Positions 1-5,589 of a stretch of DNA of 5,600 bases are shown here, one piece after another. Numbering within the stretch: position 1 is the first letter of the stretch; every line of letters starts with the position of its first letter. The translations under genes were made by a program, and so were the position numbers. The notes below the pieces were generated by a model. That model did not search any database and was not told the DNA's origin. It was given only the letters and a program-made list of their open reading frames with translations. This stretch comes from Acidaminobacter sp. (GTDB taxonomy: Bacteria; Bacillota_A; Clostridia; Peptostreptococcales; Acidaminobacteraceae), in the NCBI GenBank assembly GCA_009881125.1, contig WXFH01000278.1, positions 1-5,600 on the forward strand. Direction: 5' to 3'.

Positions 1-1
1 G

Positions 2-58
2 GCGTCTAAAGCACTGAAAGCCTCGATCGAGGGAGGGATTCAAGTTGACATCCAATGA
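2..58 (+). CDS. Possible 3' end of an upstream gene (partial, weak)
   Basis: A reading frame is open from the left edge and ends at TGA 56-58, so it would overlap the sigma factor start at 45 by 14 bases. It would encode only 18 visible residues, ending in GGIQVDIQ, and I recognise no family. The other two forward frames stop at 7-9 and 15-17, so an upstream gene could equally end there or lie on the other strand. The purine-rich stretch 31-37 inside it reads well as the ribosome binding site of the next gene. It is listed only because a tightly packed upstream neighbour is plausible; a chance open frame of this length is common. Confidence 0.2.
   Translation, partial: ASKALKASIEGGIQVDIQ
31..37 (+). 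promoter_or_regulatory. Ribosome binding site of the ECF sigma factor gene
   Basis: GGGAGGG lies 7 bases before the TTG at 45. It decides the start codon, because no ATG or GTG with a comparable site lies near the conserved N terminus of the protein. Confidence 0.8.
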
Positions 59-635
59 CGCAGTATTGATCCAAAAGAGCAAGCAGGGCGACGTGCACAG
101 CTTTGAACTGCTCATCTCCAAATATCAAGTCTACGCTTATAACATTGCCTGGAGAATGCTTGGCAATGAGGAAGACGCCAAGGACGCGACACAAGAGACG
201 CTGATCAAGGTCTTCAAAGGTCTGGACAAATTCAAGGAAAACTCTGAGTTTTCAACTTGGTTATACACCATTACCGTCAACACGTGCCGTGATCAGCTGA
301 GAAAGCGCAAGAAGGTGATGACTCTGTCTGTTGATGACACTGAGGAAAAAGTCCCTATTCAACTTGTGGCTGAGGAATCCGCTGACCCTGCCGTACGACT
401 GGAGCAAAAGGAAGTGGCCGGTCAGTTGCTTTCTGCACTTGGAAAAATACCGGAGTTTCAGAAAACCGCAGTGCTGCTCCGAGATGTTTATGGCTTTTCC
501 TATGAAGAGATTGGTGCCATTGAGAACTGCTCCGTGGGTACCGTCAAATCCAGAATCAGCCGGGGGCGTCATGGACTGCGTACCTTAATACTCAATGAAC
601 GAAGCAATAAGATTCAGGAAGGGGGGACGATCTGA
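45..635 (+). CDS. ECF-family RNA polymerase sigma factor (sigma-70 family, SigW/RpoE-like)
   Basis: This 196-aa protein has the two-domain plan of extracytoplasmic-function sigma factors, which bind core RNA polymerase and direct it to a small set of stress promoters. Region 2 spans about residues 20-91 and includes the DATQE motif (47-51) of the core-binding helix and the FSTWLY stretch (69-74) of the -10 recognition part. A variable acidic linker (about 92-122) follows. Region 4 spans about 125-182, with a helix-turn-helix around SYEEIGAIENCS and VGTVKSR (152-170) that reads the -35 element. Length is typical for the family and there is no large C-terminal extension. The start is TTG with a strong ribosome binding site. 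The stop TGA overlaps the ATG of the next gene by one base, which implies translational coupling to the anti-sigma factor. Such units are usually autoregulated, but the promoter is outside the window. The family is certain; the regulon and exact ECF group are not determined here. Confidence 0.95.
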   Translation: MTSNDAVLIQKSKQGDVHSFELLISKYQVYAYNIAWRMLGNEEDAKDATQETLIKVFKGLDKFKENSEFSTWLYTITVNTCRDQLRKRKKVMTLSVDDTEEKVPIQLVAEESADPAVRLEQKEVAGQLLSALGKIPEFQKTAVLLRDVYGFSYEEIGAIENCSVGTVKSRISRGRHGLRTLILNERSNKIQEGGTI

Positions 636-1939
636 TGCGTGACACCTGTTCAATAGACCGATTGCACGATTATTTGGAAAGAGAAAACTATGAGATGGAT
701 CCCCGTGGTCTGACGGAAGTCGAAGCGCATCTTGAACAGTGTCCGGATTGCCGTTCCTATCTTGATGATCTGACGCTTCTTAAGGGGGAGCTGGCCGCCA
801 TGCCACTCAAAGCGCTGCCTGATGGATTTGAAGAAGAACTTCACTCCAGATTAGTTGAAGAAGCCAATGTGAAATTGGTTTCAAAAAGCTCAAGGATCTC
901 AAATTTCACACATTCGACGTCATTTAAAGTGTTGAGCGGGATCGCCGCTGTGCTGATCATTGCCATAGTCGTCGTAGGGACAGCCGGAAATCCATTGCGA
1001 AACCTTCTCTCGAAAGCTAAACTCGAGGAAGCTTCCAGTGACATGGCTATGGGCGGAGCCCCTGCACCCGCAGAAATGCCCACTGCTGCCATGGACAGAG
1101 ATGGGACAGTTGTCTTTGAAGAAAGCATGAGTAACGCCAAAGGTTTTGGTGAACCGCAGTCGGCACCGGTGGAGCCAAGCATTCCGACCGATTCGACGGA
1201 TGGTTTTGATCCGTCACTCTTTGGCAAAATGATCATTCGAAACGGATCTGTGAGCCTCGAGGTTGAGGAGTTTGATACAGCCTATGCTCAAGTCGAAGAA
1301 ATCGTCAGATCCCTTGAAGGCTATATTGAGGGCGCAGATACCTATTCAACGCCTATCTATGACAGTAATGGCCGTCGCGGCGACATTCAGGGCGGAACCG
1401 TCAACCTCCGAATTCCGAGCACCCGCTTTGACGCCGCCATGCAGCAGATCAAGACTTTAGGGACTGTGACACATTCCAATATCTCATCCTATGATGTGAC
1501 TGAAAACTATGTGGACACCCAAAGCAGAATCAAGAACCTGGAAGCCAGAGAGCTCAGGCTCAGAGAATTGCTCGAGCGGGCGGAAGACATTGAGGATATT
1601 ATGGAAATAGATCTTCAGCTCGCCAATGTTCGCACCGAGATTGACAGTTTGAACGCGATCATAAAGAGCTACGACAAATCCCTCCAGATGTCATTCATTC
1701 AGGTCAGTCTGAATGAGAAGCCTCTCAGTGAGAGTACCATTACGACTCTGGACGACAACCTGTTTGAAAGAATGAGGGCCAACTTCATCCGCAGCATCAA
1801 CGCAGTTGTTCAGATGTTTCAAACTATTATGGTCGGGTTGGTAGCCATACTGCCGTTTCTGCTGATCTTTGGCGCCCTGATGTATCTGGTGCTGAGAGTT
1901 GTAAGGAAATTCCTCCGAAACAGAAAACAAAACTTGTAA
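635..1939 (+). CDS. Membrane anti-sigma factor: ZAS zinc finger fused to DUF4349-like extracytoplasmic domain
   Basis: This 434-aa protein starts at ATG 635, inside the stop of the sigma gene, with a GGGGGG-type ribosome binding site at 621-626. The N terminus carries the zinc-binding anti-sigma (ZAS, zf-HC2) signature HLEQCPDC, with H32, C36 and C39; C5 is a plausible fourth ligand. ZAS domains wrap their partner ECF sigma factor in the cytoplasm. A membrane segment follows at about 98-117, then a Pro/Ala-rich, probably disordered stretch (about 135-195). A DUF4349-like domain runs from about 198 to 420, including a predicted coiled coil at about 294-348 rich in Glu, Arg and Leu. A second membrane segment lies at about 397-421, before a basic tail (RKFLRNRK). 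The implied topology puts residues 118-396 outside the cell. From this layout I infer that the outer domain senses an envelope signal and controls release of the sigma factor. The ligand, and whether proteolysis is involved, are unknown. The one-base overlap supports the sigma/anti-sigma pairing. Confidence 0.88.
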   Translation: MRDTCSIDRLHDYLERENYEMDPRGLTEVEAHLEQCPDCRSYLDDLTLLKGELAAMPLKALPDGFEEELHSRLVEEANVKLVSKSSRISNFTHSTSFKVLSGIAAVLIIAIVVVGTAGNPLRNLLSKAKLEEASSDMAMGGAPAPAEMPTAAMDRDGTVVFEESMSNAKGFGEPQSAPVEPSIPTDSTDGFDPSLFGKMIIRNGSVSLEVEEFDTAYAQVEEIVRSLEGYIEGADTYSTPIYDSNGRRGDIQGGTVNLRIPSTRFDAAMQQIKTLGTVTHSNISSYDVTENYVDTQSRIKNLEARELRLRELLERAEDIEDIMEIDLQLANVRTEIDSLNAIIKSYDKSLQMSFIQVSLNEKPLSESTITTLDDNLFERMRANFIRSINAVVQMFQTIMVGLVAILPFLLIFGALMYLVLRVVRKFLRNRKQNL

Positions 1940-1952
1940 ATTAAAATTTATG

Positions 1953-1977
1953 CCCCCTTCACAGGAAGGGGGTTTTT
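1953..1977 (+). terminator. Intrinsic (Rho-independent) terminator of the sigma/anti-sigma unit
   Basis: A perfect 8-bp stem, CCCCCTTC (1953-1960) with GAAGGGGG (1965-1972), closes a 4-base ACAG loop and is followed at once by TTTTT (1973-1977). It begins 13 bases after the anti-sigma stop codon. It separates this unit from polA. Confidence 0.93.
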
Positions 1978-1999
1978 CATTGTTCAAGTTATTTTTTTT

Positions 2000-2048
2000 G
2001 CCGATGGTTGTTTATGTTCAGCGCGACTGGCGCAGCAAAACCATCGGC
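2000..2048. repeat. Intergenic inverted repeat, 10-bp perfect arms
   Basis: GCCGATGGTT (2000-2009) is the exact reverse complement of AACCATCGGC (2039-2048), with 29 bases between. The spacer holds a small GCGC/GCGC pairing (2021-2024 with 2030-2033), so an RNA could fold as a two-level hairpin. A T-rich run (1992-1999) lies before the left arm, but no T-run follows the right arm, and on the minus strand the stem is followed by A's. It is therefore not a standard terminator on either strand. It lies between the upstream terminator and the polA promoter. Function is unknown. Confidence 0.75.
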
Positions 2049-2083
2049 TAAAGTTCTTTGAAAAGGCTTTTTGACATATTTTC

Positions 2084-2092
2084 TGTTACAAT
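2084..2092 (+). promoter_or_regulatory. Probable polA promoter (extended -10)
   Basis: TGTTACAAT fits an extended -10 element (TGn followed by TACAAT at 2087-2092, one mismatch to TATAAT). At a 16-18 base spacing there is only a poor -35 (around 2064-2070), which is tolerated by extended -10 promoters. A perfect TTGACA lies at 2071-2076, but only 10 bases before this -10. At a 15-base spacing it would pair with TAGACT (2092-2097), a weaker and non-ideal arrangement. With the extended -10, transcription would start near 2098-2100, giving a leader of about 58 bases before the TTG start of polA. Confidence 0.6.
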
Positions 2093-2141
2093 AGACTAAA
2101 ATGGTCATATTACATTTAGAATCTTTGAGAAAAACGCTTTC

Positions 2142-2148
2142 AGAGGAG
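2142..2148 (+). promoter_or_regulatory. Ribosome binding site that sets the polA start
   Basis: AGAGGAG lies 9 bases before TTG 2158. It is the only good Shine-Dalgarno sequence near the gene start and argues against both the upstream ATG at 2101 and the ATG at 2170, which is 21 bases away. Confidence 0.8.
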
Positions 2149-2157
2149 TGGAAAAAA

Positions 2158-4827
2158 TTGAAAAAAATTATGATCATAGACGGCAACAGTTTGATGAACC
2201 GCGCTTTTTTTGCGCTGCCGCCGTTGACCAACAAAGACGGTGTTCCAACGAATGCGATTCACGGATTTTTATCCATGATCTATAAAATGCTTGAAACTTA
2301 TGATCCGCAGTATATGACAGTGGCTTTCGACCTGAAAGGACCAACTTTCAGACATATTGCCTATGACCAGTACAAAGGCACGCGCAAAGGAATGCCGGAT
2401 GAGCTAAGGGTTCAAGTCCCCATTCTGAAAGAAATTCTCGATGCGCTGAGCATTCACAGAATGGAGCTTGAAGGTTTTGAAGCGGACGACCTGATTGGTA
2501 CAGTTTCAAAACGGTGCGGCGAGCGAGGGGTGAAGGTCCTGATCGTGACGGGAGACAAGGACGCCTTGCAGCTGGTAGATGATCAGATCGAAGTGTTGAT
2601 TACAAAAAAAGGAATCAGTCAGATCGATACCTATGACTCGGAAGCAATTCTCAGGGAGTTTAATCTGACGCCGCTGCAGCTGATCGATTATAAGGGGCTC
2701 AGCGGTGACACTTCTGACAATATTCCTGGGATTCCGGGGGTAGGGCCAAAGACGGCCATCAAGCTGCTGGAAACTTATAAAAGTGTAGAGTCGGTCATTC
2801 AAAACGTTGAAGATATTGAAAACAAACGCCTTCGAGGCCTGGTAGAGACATATGCCAACCAGGCGCTCATGAGCAAGTCCCTGGCGCGAATAGAGACCAA
2901 CGTGCCGCTGGAATTTGAATTGGACGAATTTGCCCTCAGGGAGCCAAAACTTGAAGAAGCAAGAGCCTTGTTTTCCCTTTATGAACTGAAATCGCTCATG
3001 GGCAGGCTGAAGTCCGATTCTGATAATACAGTTCACGAGACTGTCGCAGCCGATTCGGACGAGGTCGTTTGGATTGAGGACGCGCAGGGCTTGAAACAGC
3101 TCGTGGATGAAGTGGCGGGGTCGGGACAGGCCGCAGTCTACAGCCTGACAGAGAAGGTTCACGTCAGGGATCTGCGTCTCAGAGGGGTTGGAGTTGCTCT
3201 GAAGGATCGAGCCTGTTTTATTCCTGAAGTCGAGGGAAAAAACCTGGCATCTGAGTTCCTAAAAACCGTTGGACCGCGCGGAGACATTGAAAAGTGGAGC
3301 TATGACTTGAAAAGAGAGTATTTGCTCTCCTATCAATTGGGATATGAGCTTGAAAACGGCTGTATGGATATAGCTATAGCACGTTATTTGATCGATCCCT
3401 CAAGGACTAACGAAAAACTGTCAGCAATGGCATTTGAACGTTTAAAAATCAATATTCCTGATGATGAGGCTGTCTTTGGCAAAGGCGCCAAAGCTGTCTC
3501 ACTGTTTGAGGTTGAACTGCTCCAGGTCGCGAAATTAGCCCAGAGTAATGCCAGAGCAATTTTTGATTTGGCGGTTCAAATGAAGGAAGAAATCTCCAGT
3601 GAAAATATGATGCAGCTGTTTCACGCGGTCGAAATGCCTTTGGTAGAGGTTTTGGCCAGCATGGAATATGAAGGTTTTAATATTGATCTTAAAGAGATTG
3701 ACGACATGGATCTGCTCATCACTGAAAAACTTGGGCAGCTTGAAGCGGAGATCTATGAATTTGCAGATGGCCCATTTAACATTCAGTCACCAAAGCAGCT
3801 TGGCGAAATTTTGTTTGACCGTCTGGGCCTGCCTGCACAGAAAAAAACAAAGACGGGTTATTCGACGAGTCATGATGTTCTTGAAAAACTTGAAAAGCAT
3901 CATCCTATAATTGCATTAATTATGGAATACAGAACTTACAGCAAGTTGAAAAGTACTTATATTGATGGACTGCGTCAGGTTATCAATCCTGAAACAGGAA
4001 GAATTCACTCCAGCCTGAATCAAACTGTCGCTATCACCGGACGTCTCAGCTCCACAGAGCCAAACCTTCAAAATATACCGGTGCGGCTGCCCCTTGGACG
4101 ACGTCTCAGGAAGGTGTTCCTGCCAAGTGCAGACCATGTGCTGGTAGATGCGGATTATTCGCAGATTGAACTCAGGATTCTTGCACACTTGGCCAAGGAC
4201 GAACAATTGATTCACGCCTTCAAAAACAATCTCGACATTCATACCCAAACCGCTGCTCAAGTTTTCGATTTGAAGCCGGAAGAGGTCACAAGTTTTGAAC
4301 GCAGCCGTGCCAAGGAAGTCAATTTTGGGATTGTCTACGGAATGAGCGACTATGGTCTTTCTGAGAATCTTGGGATCACGCGAAAAGAAGCGCGCTTATA
4401 TATTGACCAATATTTTGCCAAGTATCCCAATGTCAAAAAATATTTGGATGACACGATTGAGGCGTGCAGAACCCATGGTTATGTGACGACCATTTTGAAC
4501 AGAAAACGATACATTCCTGACATTCACTCCAAAAACTTCAATCTGCGATCCTTTGCGGAACGCACCGCCATGAATACGCCTATTCAGGGCAGCGCTGCGG
4601 ATATCATCAAGATTGCTATGGTTAAAGTTTATCAGGATCTGAAAAAGGGTGGATACAGATCCAAACTGATCCTTCAGGTTCATGACGAATTGCTGATCGA
4701 TTGTGTCCCTGAGGAGTTGGAATCTGTTAAAGCCTTATTGAAAAGCGACATGGAGTCGGCGGTGCAGCTTGAAGTTCCAATTGAAGTCGACATGAAATCA
4801 GGTTCAAACTGGTATGAAACAAAATAA
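2158..4827 (+). CDS. polA: DNA polymerase I (5'-nuclease and polymerase, inactive proofreading domain)
   Basis: PolA fills gaps, removes RNA primers from Okazaki fragments and takes part in excision repair. From TTG 2158 it is 889 aa, matching the usual 850-930. The 5'-nuclease domain (about 1-285) keeps the metal ligands D8, D58, E108, D110, D111, D133, D135, D184 and D187, and the helix-hairpin-helix GIPGVGPKTA (191-200). The 3'-5' exonuclease-like domain (about 300-475) lacks its carboxylates: the DxE site reads roughly TEK (331-333), the second motif reads DLKRE (383-387), and the third aligns to about I468. Proofreading is therefore very probably absent, as in Bacillus and Thermus enzymes. 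The polymerase domain (about 490-889) has motif A with D666 and steric-gate E671, the O-helix with R715, K719, F723 and Y727, and motif C HDE (842-844) with D843. F723 is the Phe state linked to discrimination against dideoxynucleotides. An in-frame ATG at 2101 would add 19 residues but has no ribosome binding site. coaE follows without a visible terminator. Confidence 0.98.
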   Translation: MKKIMIIDGNSLMNRAFFALPPLTNKDGVPTNAIHGFLSMIYKMLETYDPQYMTVAFDLKGPTFRHIAYDQYKGTRKGMPDELRVQVPILKEILDALSIHRMELEGFEADDLIGTVSKRCGERGVKVLIVTGDKDALQLVDDQIEVLITKKGISQIDTYDSEAILREFNLTPLQLIDYKGLSGDTSDNIPGIPGVGPKTAIKLLETYKSVESVIQNVEDIENKRLRGLVETYANQALMSKSLARIETNVPLEFELDEFALREPKLEEARALFSLYELKSLMGRLKSDSDNTVHETVAADSDEVVWIEDAQGLKQLVDEVAGSGQAAVYSLTEKVHVRDLRLRGVGVALKDRACFIPEVEGKNLASEFLKTVGPRGDIEKWSYDLKREYLLSYQLGYELENGCMDIAIARYLIDPSRTNEKLSAMAFERLKINIPDDEAVFGKGAKAVSLFEVELLQVAKLAQSNARAIFDLAVQMKEEISSENMMQLFHAVEMPLVEVLASMEYEGFNIDLKEIDDMDLLITEKLGQLEAEIYEFADGPFNIQSPKQLGEILFDRLGLPAQKKTKTGYSTSHDVLEKLEKHHPIIALIMEYRTYSKLKSTYIDGLRQVINPETGRIHSSLNQTVAITGRLSSTEPNLQNIPVRLPLGRRLRKVFLPSADHVLVDADYSQIELRILAHLAKDEQLIHAFKNNLDIHTQTAAQVFDLKPEEVTSFERSRAKEVNFGIVYGMSDYGLSENLGITRKEARLYIDQYFAKYPNVKKYLDDTIEACRTHGYVTTILNRKRYIPDIHSKNFNLRSFAERTAMNTPIQGSAADIIKIAMVKVYQDLKKGGYRSKLILQVHDELLIDCVPEELESVKALLKSDMESAVQLEVPIEVDMKSGSNWYETK

Positions 4828-4865
4828 AAATCCAATATGTGGCGGCATGTAATTTTTGTGGCATT

Positions 4866-4873
4866 AGGAGGGG
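4866..4873 (+). promoter_or_regulatory. Ribosome binding site that sets the coaE start
   Basis: AGGAGGGG lies 7 bases before TTG 4881. An in-frame GTG at 4839 would add 14 residues that lie outside the conserved kinase fold and would include this site in the coding region, so TTG is preferred. Confidence 0.85.
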
Positions 4874-4880
4874 ACAACAC

Positions 4881-5492
4881 TTGAAAATTATTGCGCTGAC
4901 CGGCGGCATTGCCAGCGGAAAATCATCTGTGACTCTCATCCTGCGCGCCCGGGGCTACGTTGTTCTCGACGCGGACGACATAGTCAGACAACTCTATGGA
5001 AAAGGGATGCCAATATTTAATGCCATACTCAGCGTCTTTGGCAATAATATACTGGATGACGCGGGTGAAATTGATCGCAAGAAACTTGGCAATCTGGTTT
5101 TTTCGGATTCTGAGGCGCGAATCCGTCTTGACAGTGTGACCCACCCTATAGTGGAAGCTGAGATTTCTAGAGGCATTGAGGAACAGCGGATGCAGGGCGA
5201 AAACATAATTTTTGTTGACTCACCGCTGTTAATTGAAACCGGGAAGTATGAACGATATGATATGGTGATTCTGGTGTATGTTGACCCAGATACTCAAATT
5301 CAGCGATTGAGGTCAAGAAATCAACTCAGTTATGAAGAAGCAATACAAAGAATTAAGAGTCAAATGCCACTGGAGGAAAAGAAAGCTTACGCTGACTATA
5401 TCATTGACAACAGTGGTACGCTTGAAGCGCTGGAGCAGCAGGTGGATCTGCTGCTCCGTCTTCTGGCGCAATCAGATTTGCCAATCCCGTAG
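4881..5492 (+). CDS. coaE: Dephospho-CoA kinase
   Basis: CoaE phosphorylates the ribose 3'-hydroxyl of dephospho-CoA with ATP, the last step of coenzyme A synthesis, in the cytoplasm. From TTG 4881 the protein is 203 aa, the usual length. The P-loop GGIASGKS (8-15) sits at the extreme N terminus. It is followed by LDADDIVRQ (29-37), which holds the conserved Asp of the substrate site, then by THPI (87-90) and the DSPLLIE strand (113-119), where many homologues have VPLLFE. The lid region has R143, R145 and the SQMP motif (160-163). ADYIIDNSG (171-179) is the typical C-terminal signature. The gene lies 53 bp after polA with no terminator between, so it is probably in the same transcript. Many Bacillota have mutM between polA and coaE; here it is absent. 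The 3' end of the gene contains a strong inverted repeat at 5432-5457. Confidence 0.97.
   Translation: MKIIALTGGIASGKSSVTLILRARGYVVLDADDIVRQLYGKGMPIFNAILSVFGNNILDDAGEIDRKKLGNLVFSDSEARIRLDSVTHPIVEAEISRGIEEQRMQGENIIFVDSPLLIETGKYERYDMVILVYVDPDTQIQRLRSRNQLSYEEAIQRIKSQMPLEEKKAYADYIIDNSGTLEALEQQVDLLLRLLAQSDLPIP
5432..5457 (+). repeat. Perfect 10-bp hairpin inside the 3' end of coaE
   Basis: GGAGCAGCAG (5432-5441) pairs exactly with CTGCTGCTCC (5448-5457) around a 6-base loop, GTGGAT. It lies within codons for Glu, Gln, Val, Asp and Leu and ends 35 bases before the coaE stop. No T-run follows, so it is not a canonical terminator. It could stabilise the 3' end of the mRNA, or be a by-product of repeated CAG and CTG codons. 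Confidence 0.7.
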
Positions 5493-5512
5493 TCCTGACA
5501 TCAGATCATAAA

Positions 5513-5530
5513 GGAAGATAATTATTTTCC
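5513..5530. promoter_or_regulatory. AT-rich near-palindrome upstream of the right-edge promoter (possible operator)
   Basis: GGAAGATAATTATTTTCC is symmetric at 8 of 9 base pairs about 5521/5522, the exception being G5517/T5526. It ends 11 bases before the -35 element. Within it, 5516-5530 matches the Fur-type 7-1-7 pattern TGATAATNATTATCA at 11 of 14 fixed positions. AT-rich sequence just upstream of -35 could also act as an UP element, and chance symmetry is possible. Confidence 0.35.
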
Positions 5531-5539
5531 GGCAATTCG

Positions 5540-5589
5540 GGTTGACTTTAATCTCCCTTGGCGGTATAATGAATTTCGTCGGGTCAACC
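5540..5589. repeat. 7-bp dyad bracketing the right-edge promoter
   Basis: GGTTGAC (5540-5546, overlapping the -35) is the reverse complement of GTCAACC (5583-5589), just after the predicted start of transcription. The arms are 36 bases apart. Such a placement could form two operator half-sites looping across the promoter, but a 7-bp match at this distance may be chance. Confidence 0.35.
5542..5570 (+). promoter_or_regulatory. Strong sigma-A/sigma-70 promoter reading out of the window
   Basis: TTGACT (5542-5547) and TATAAT (5565-5570) are separated by exactly 17 bases, one mismatch from the full consensus. Transcription should start near 5577, leaving only about 24 transcribed bases in view, with no coding start. 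The transcript's gene lies to the right. The gap from the coaE stop (5493) to the window end is 108 bases and holds no gene. Confidence 0.85.

Noticed and set aside
841..1236. Minus-strand open frame of 131 codons.
   Set aside because: It is antisense to the anti-sigma gene, starts without a clear ribosome binding site, and its Ala/Ser-rich product mirrors the Pro/Ala-rich linker of the real gene.
1373..1383. Palindrome GTCGCGGCGAC in the anti-sigma gene.
   Set aside because: It is short, has a single-base centre, lies within coding sequence, and has no flanking feature; it is likely chance.
2000..2048. The intergenic inverted repeat as a second terminator or a minus-strand terminator.
   Set aside because: The loop is long, and neither strand has a T-run after the stem; on the minus strand the stem is followed by A's.
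2071..2076. TTGACA as the -35 of the TACAAT box at 2087.
   Set aside because: The spacing is only 10 bases, far from the 16-18 needed; the extended -10 reading is better.
2000..2157. A riboswitch ahead of polA.
   Set aside because: The inverted repeat lies upstream of the predicted promoter, the remaining leader is about 58 bases, and I recognise no known aptamer core in it.
2506..3162. Long open frame of 218 codons on the minus strand.
   Set aside because: It lies wholly within the 5'-nuclease and exonuclease-like part of polA, has no recognisable domain, and polA is unambiguous on the plus strand.
4839..4880. GTG at 4839 as the start of coaE.
   Set aside because: It would add 14 residues outside the kinase fold and has no ribosome binding site, whereas TTG 4881 has AGGAGGGG at the right distance.
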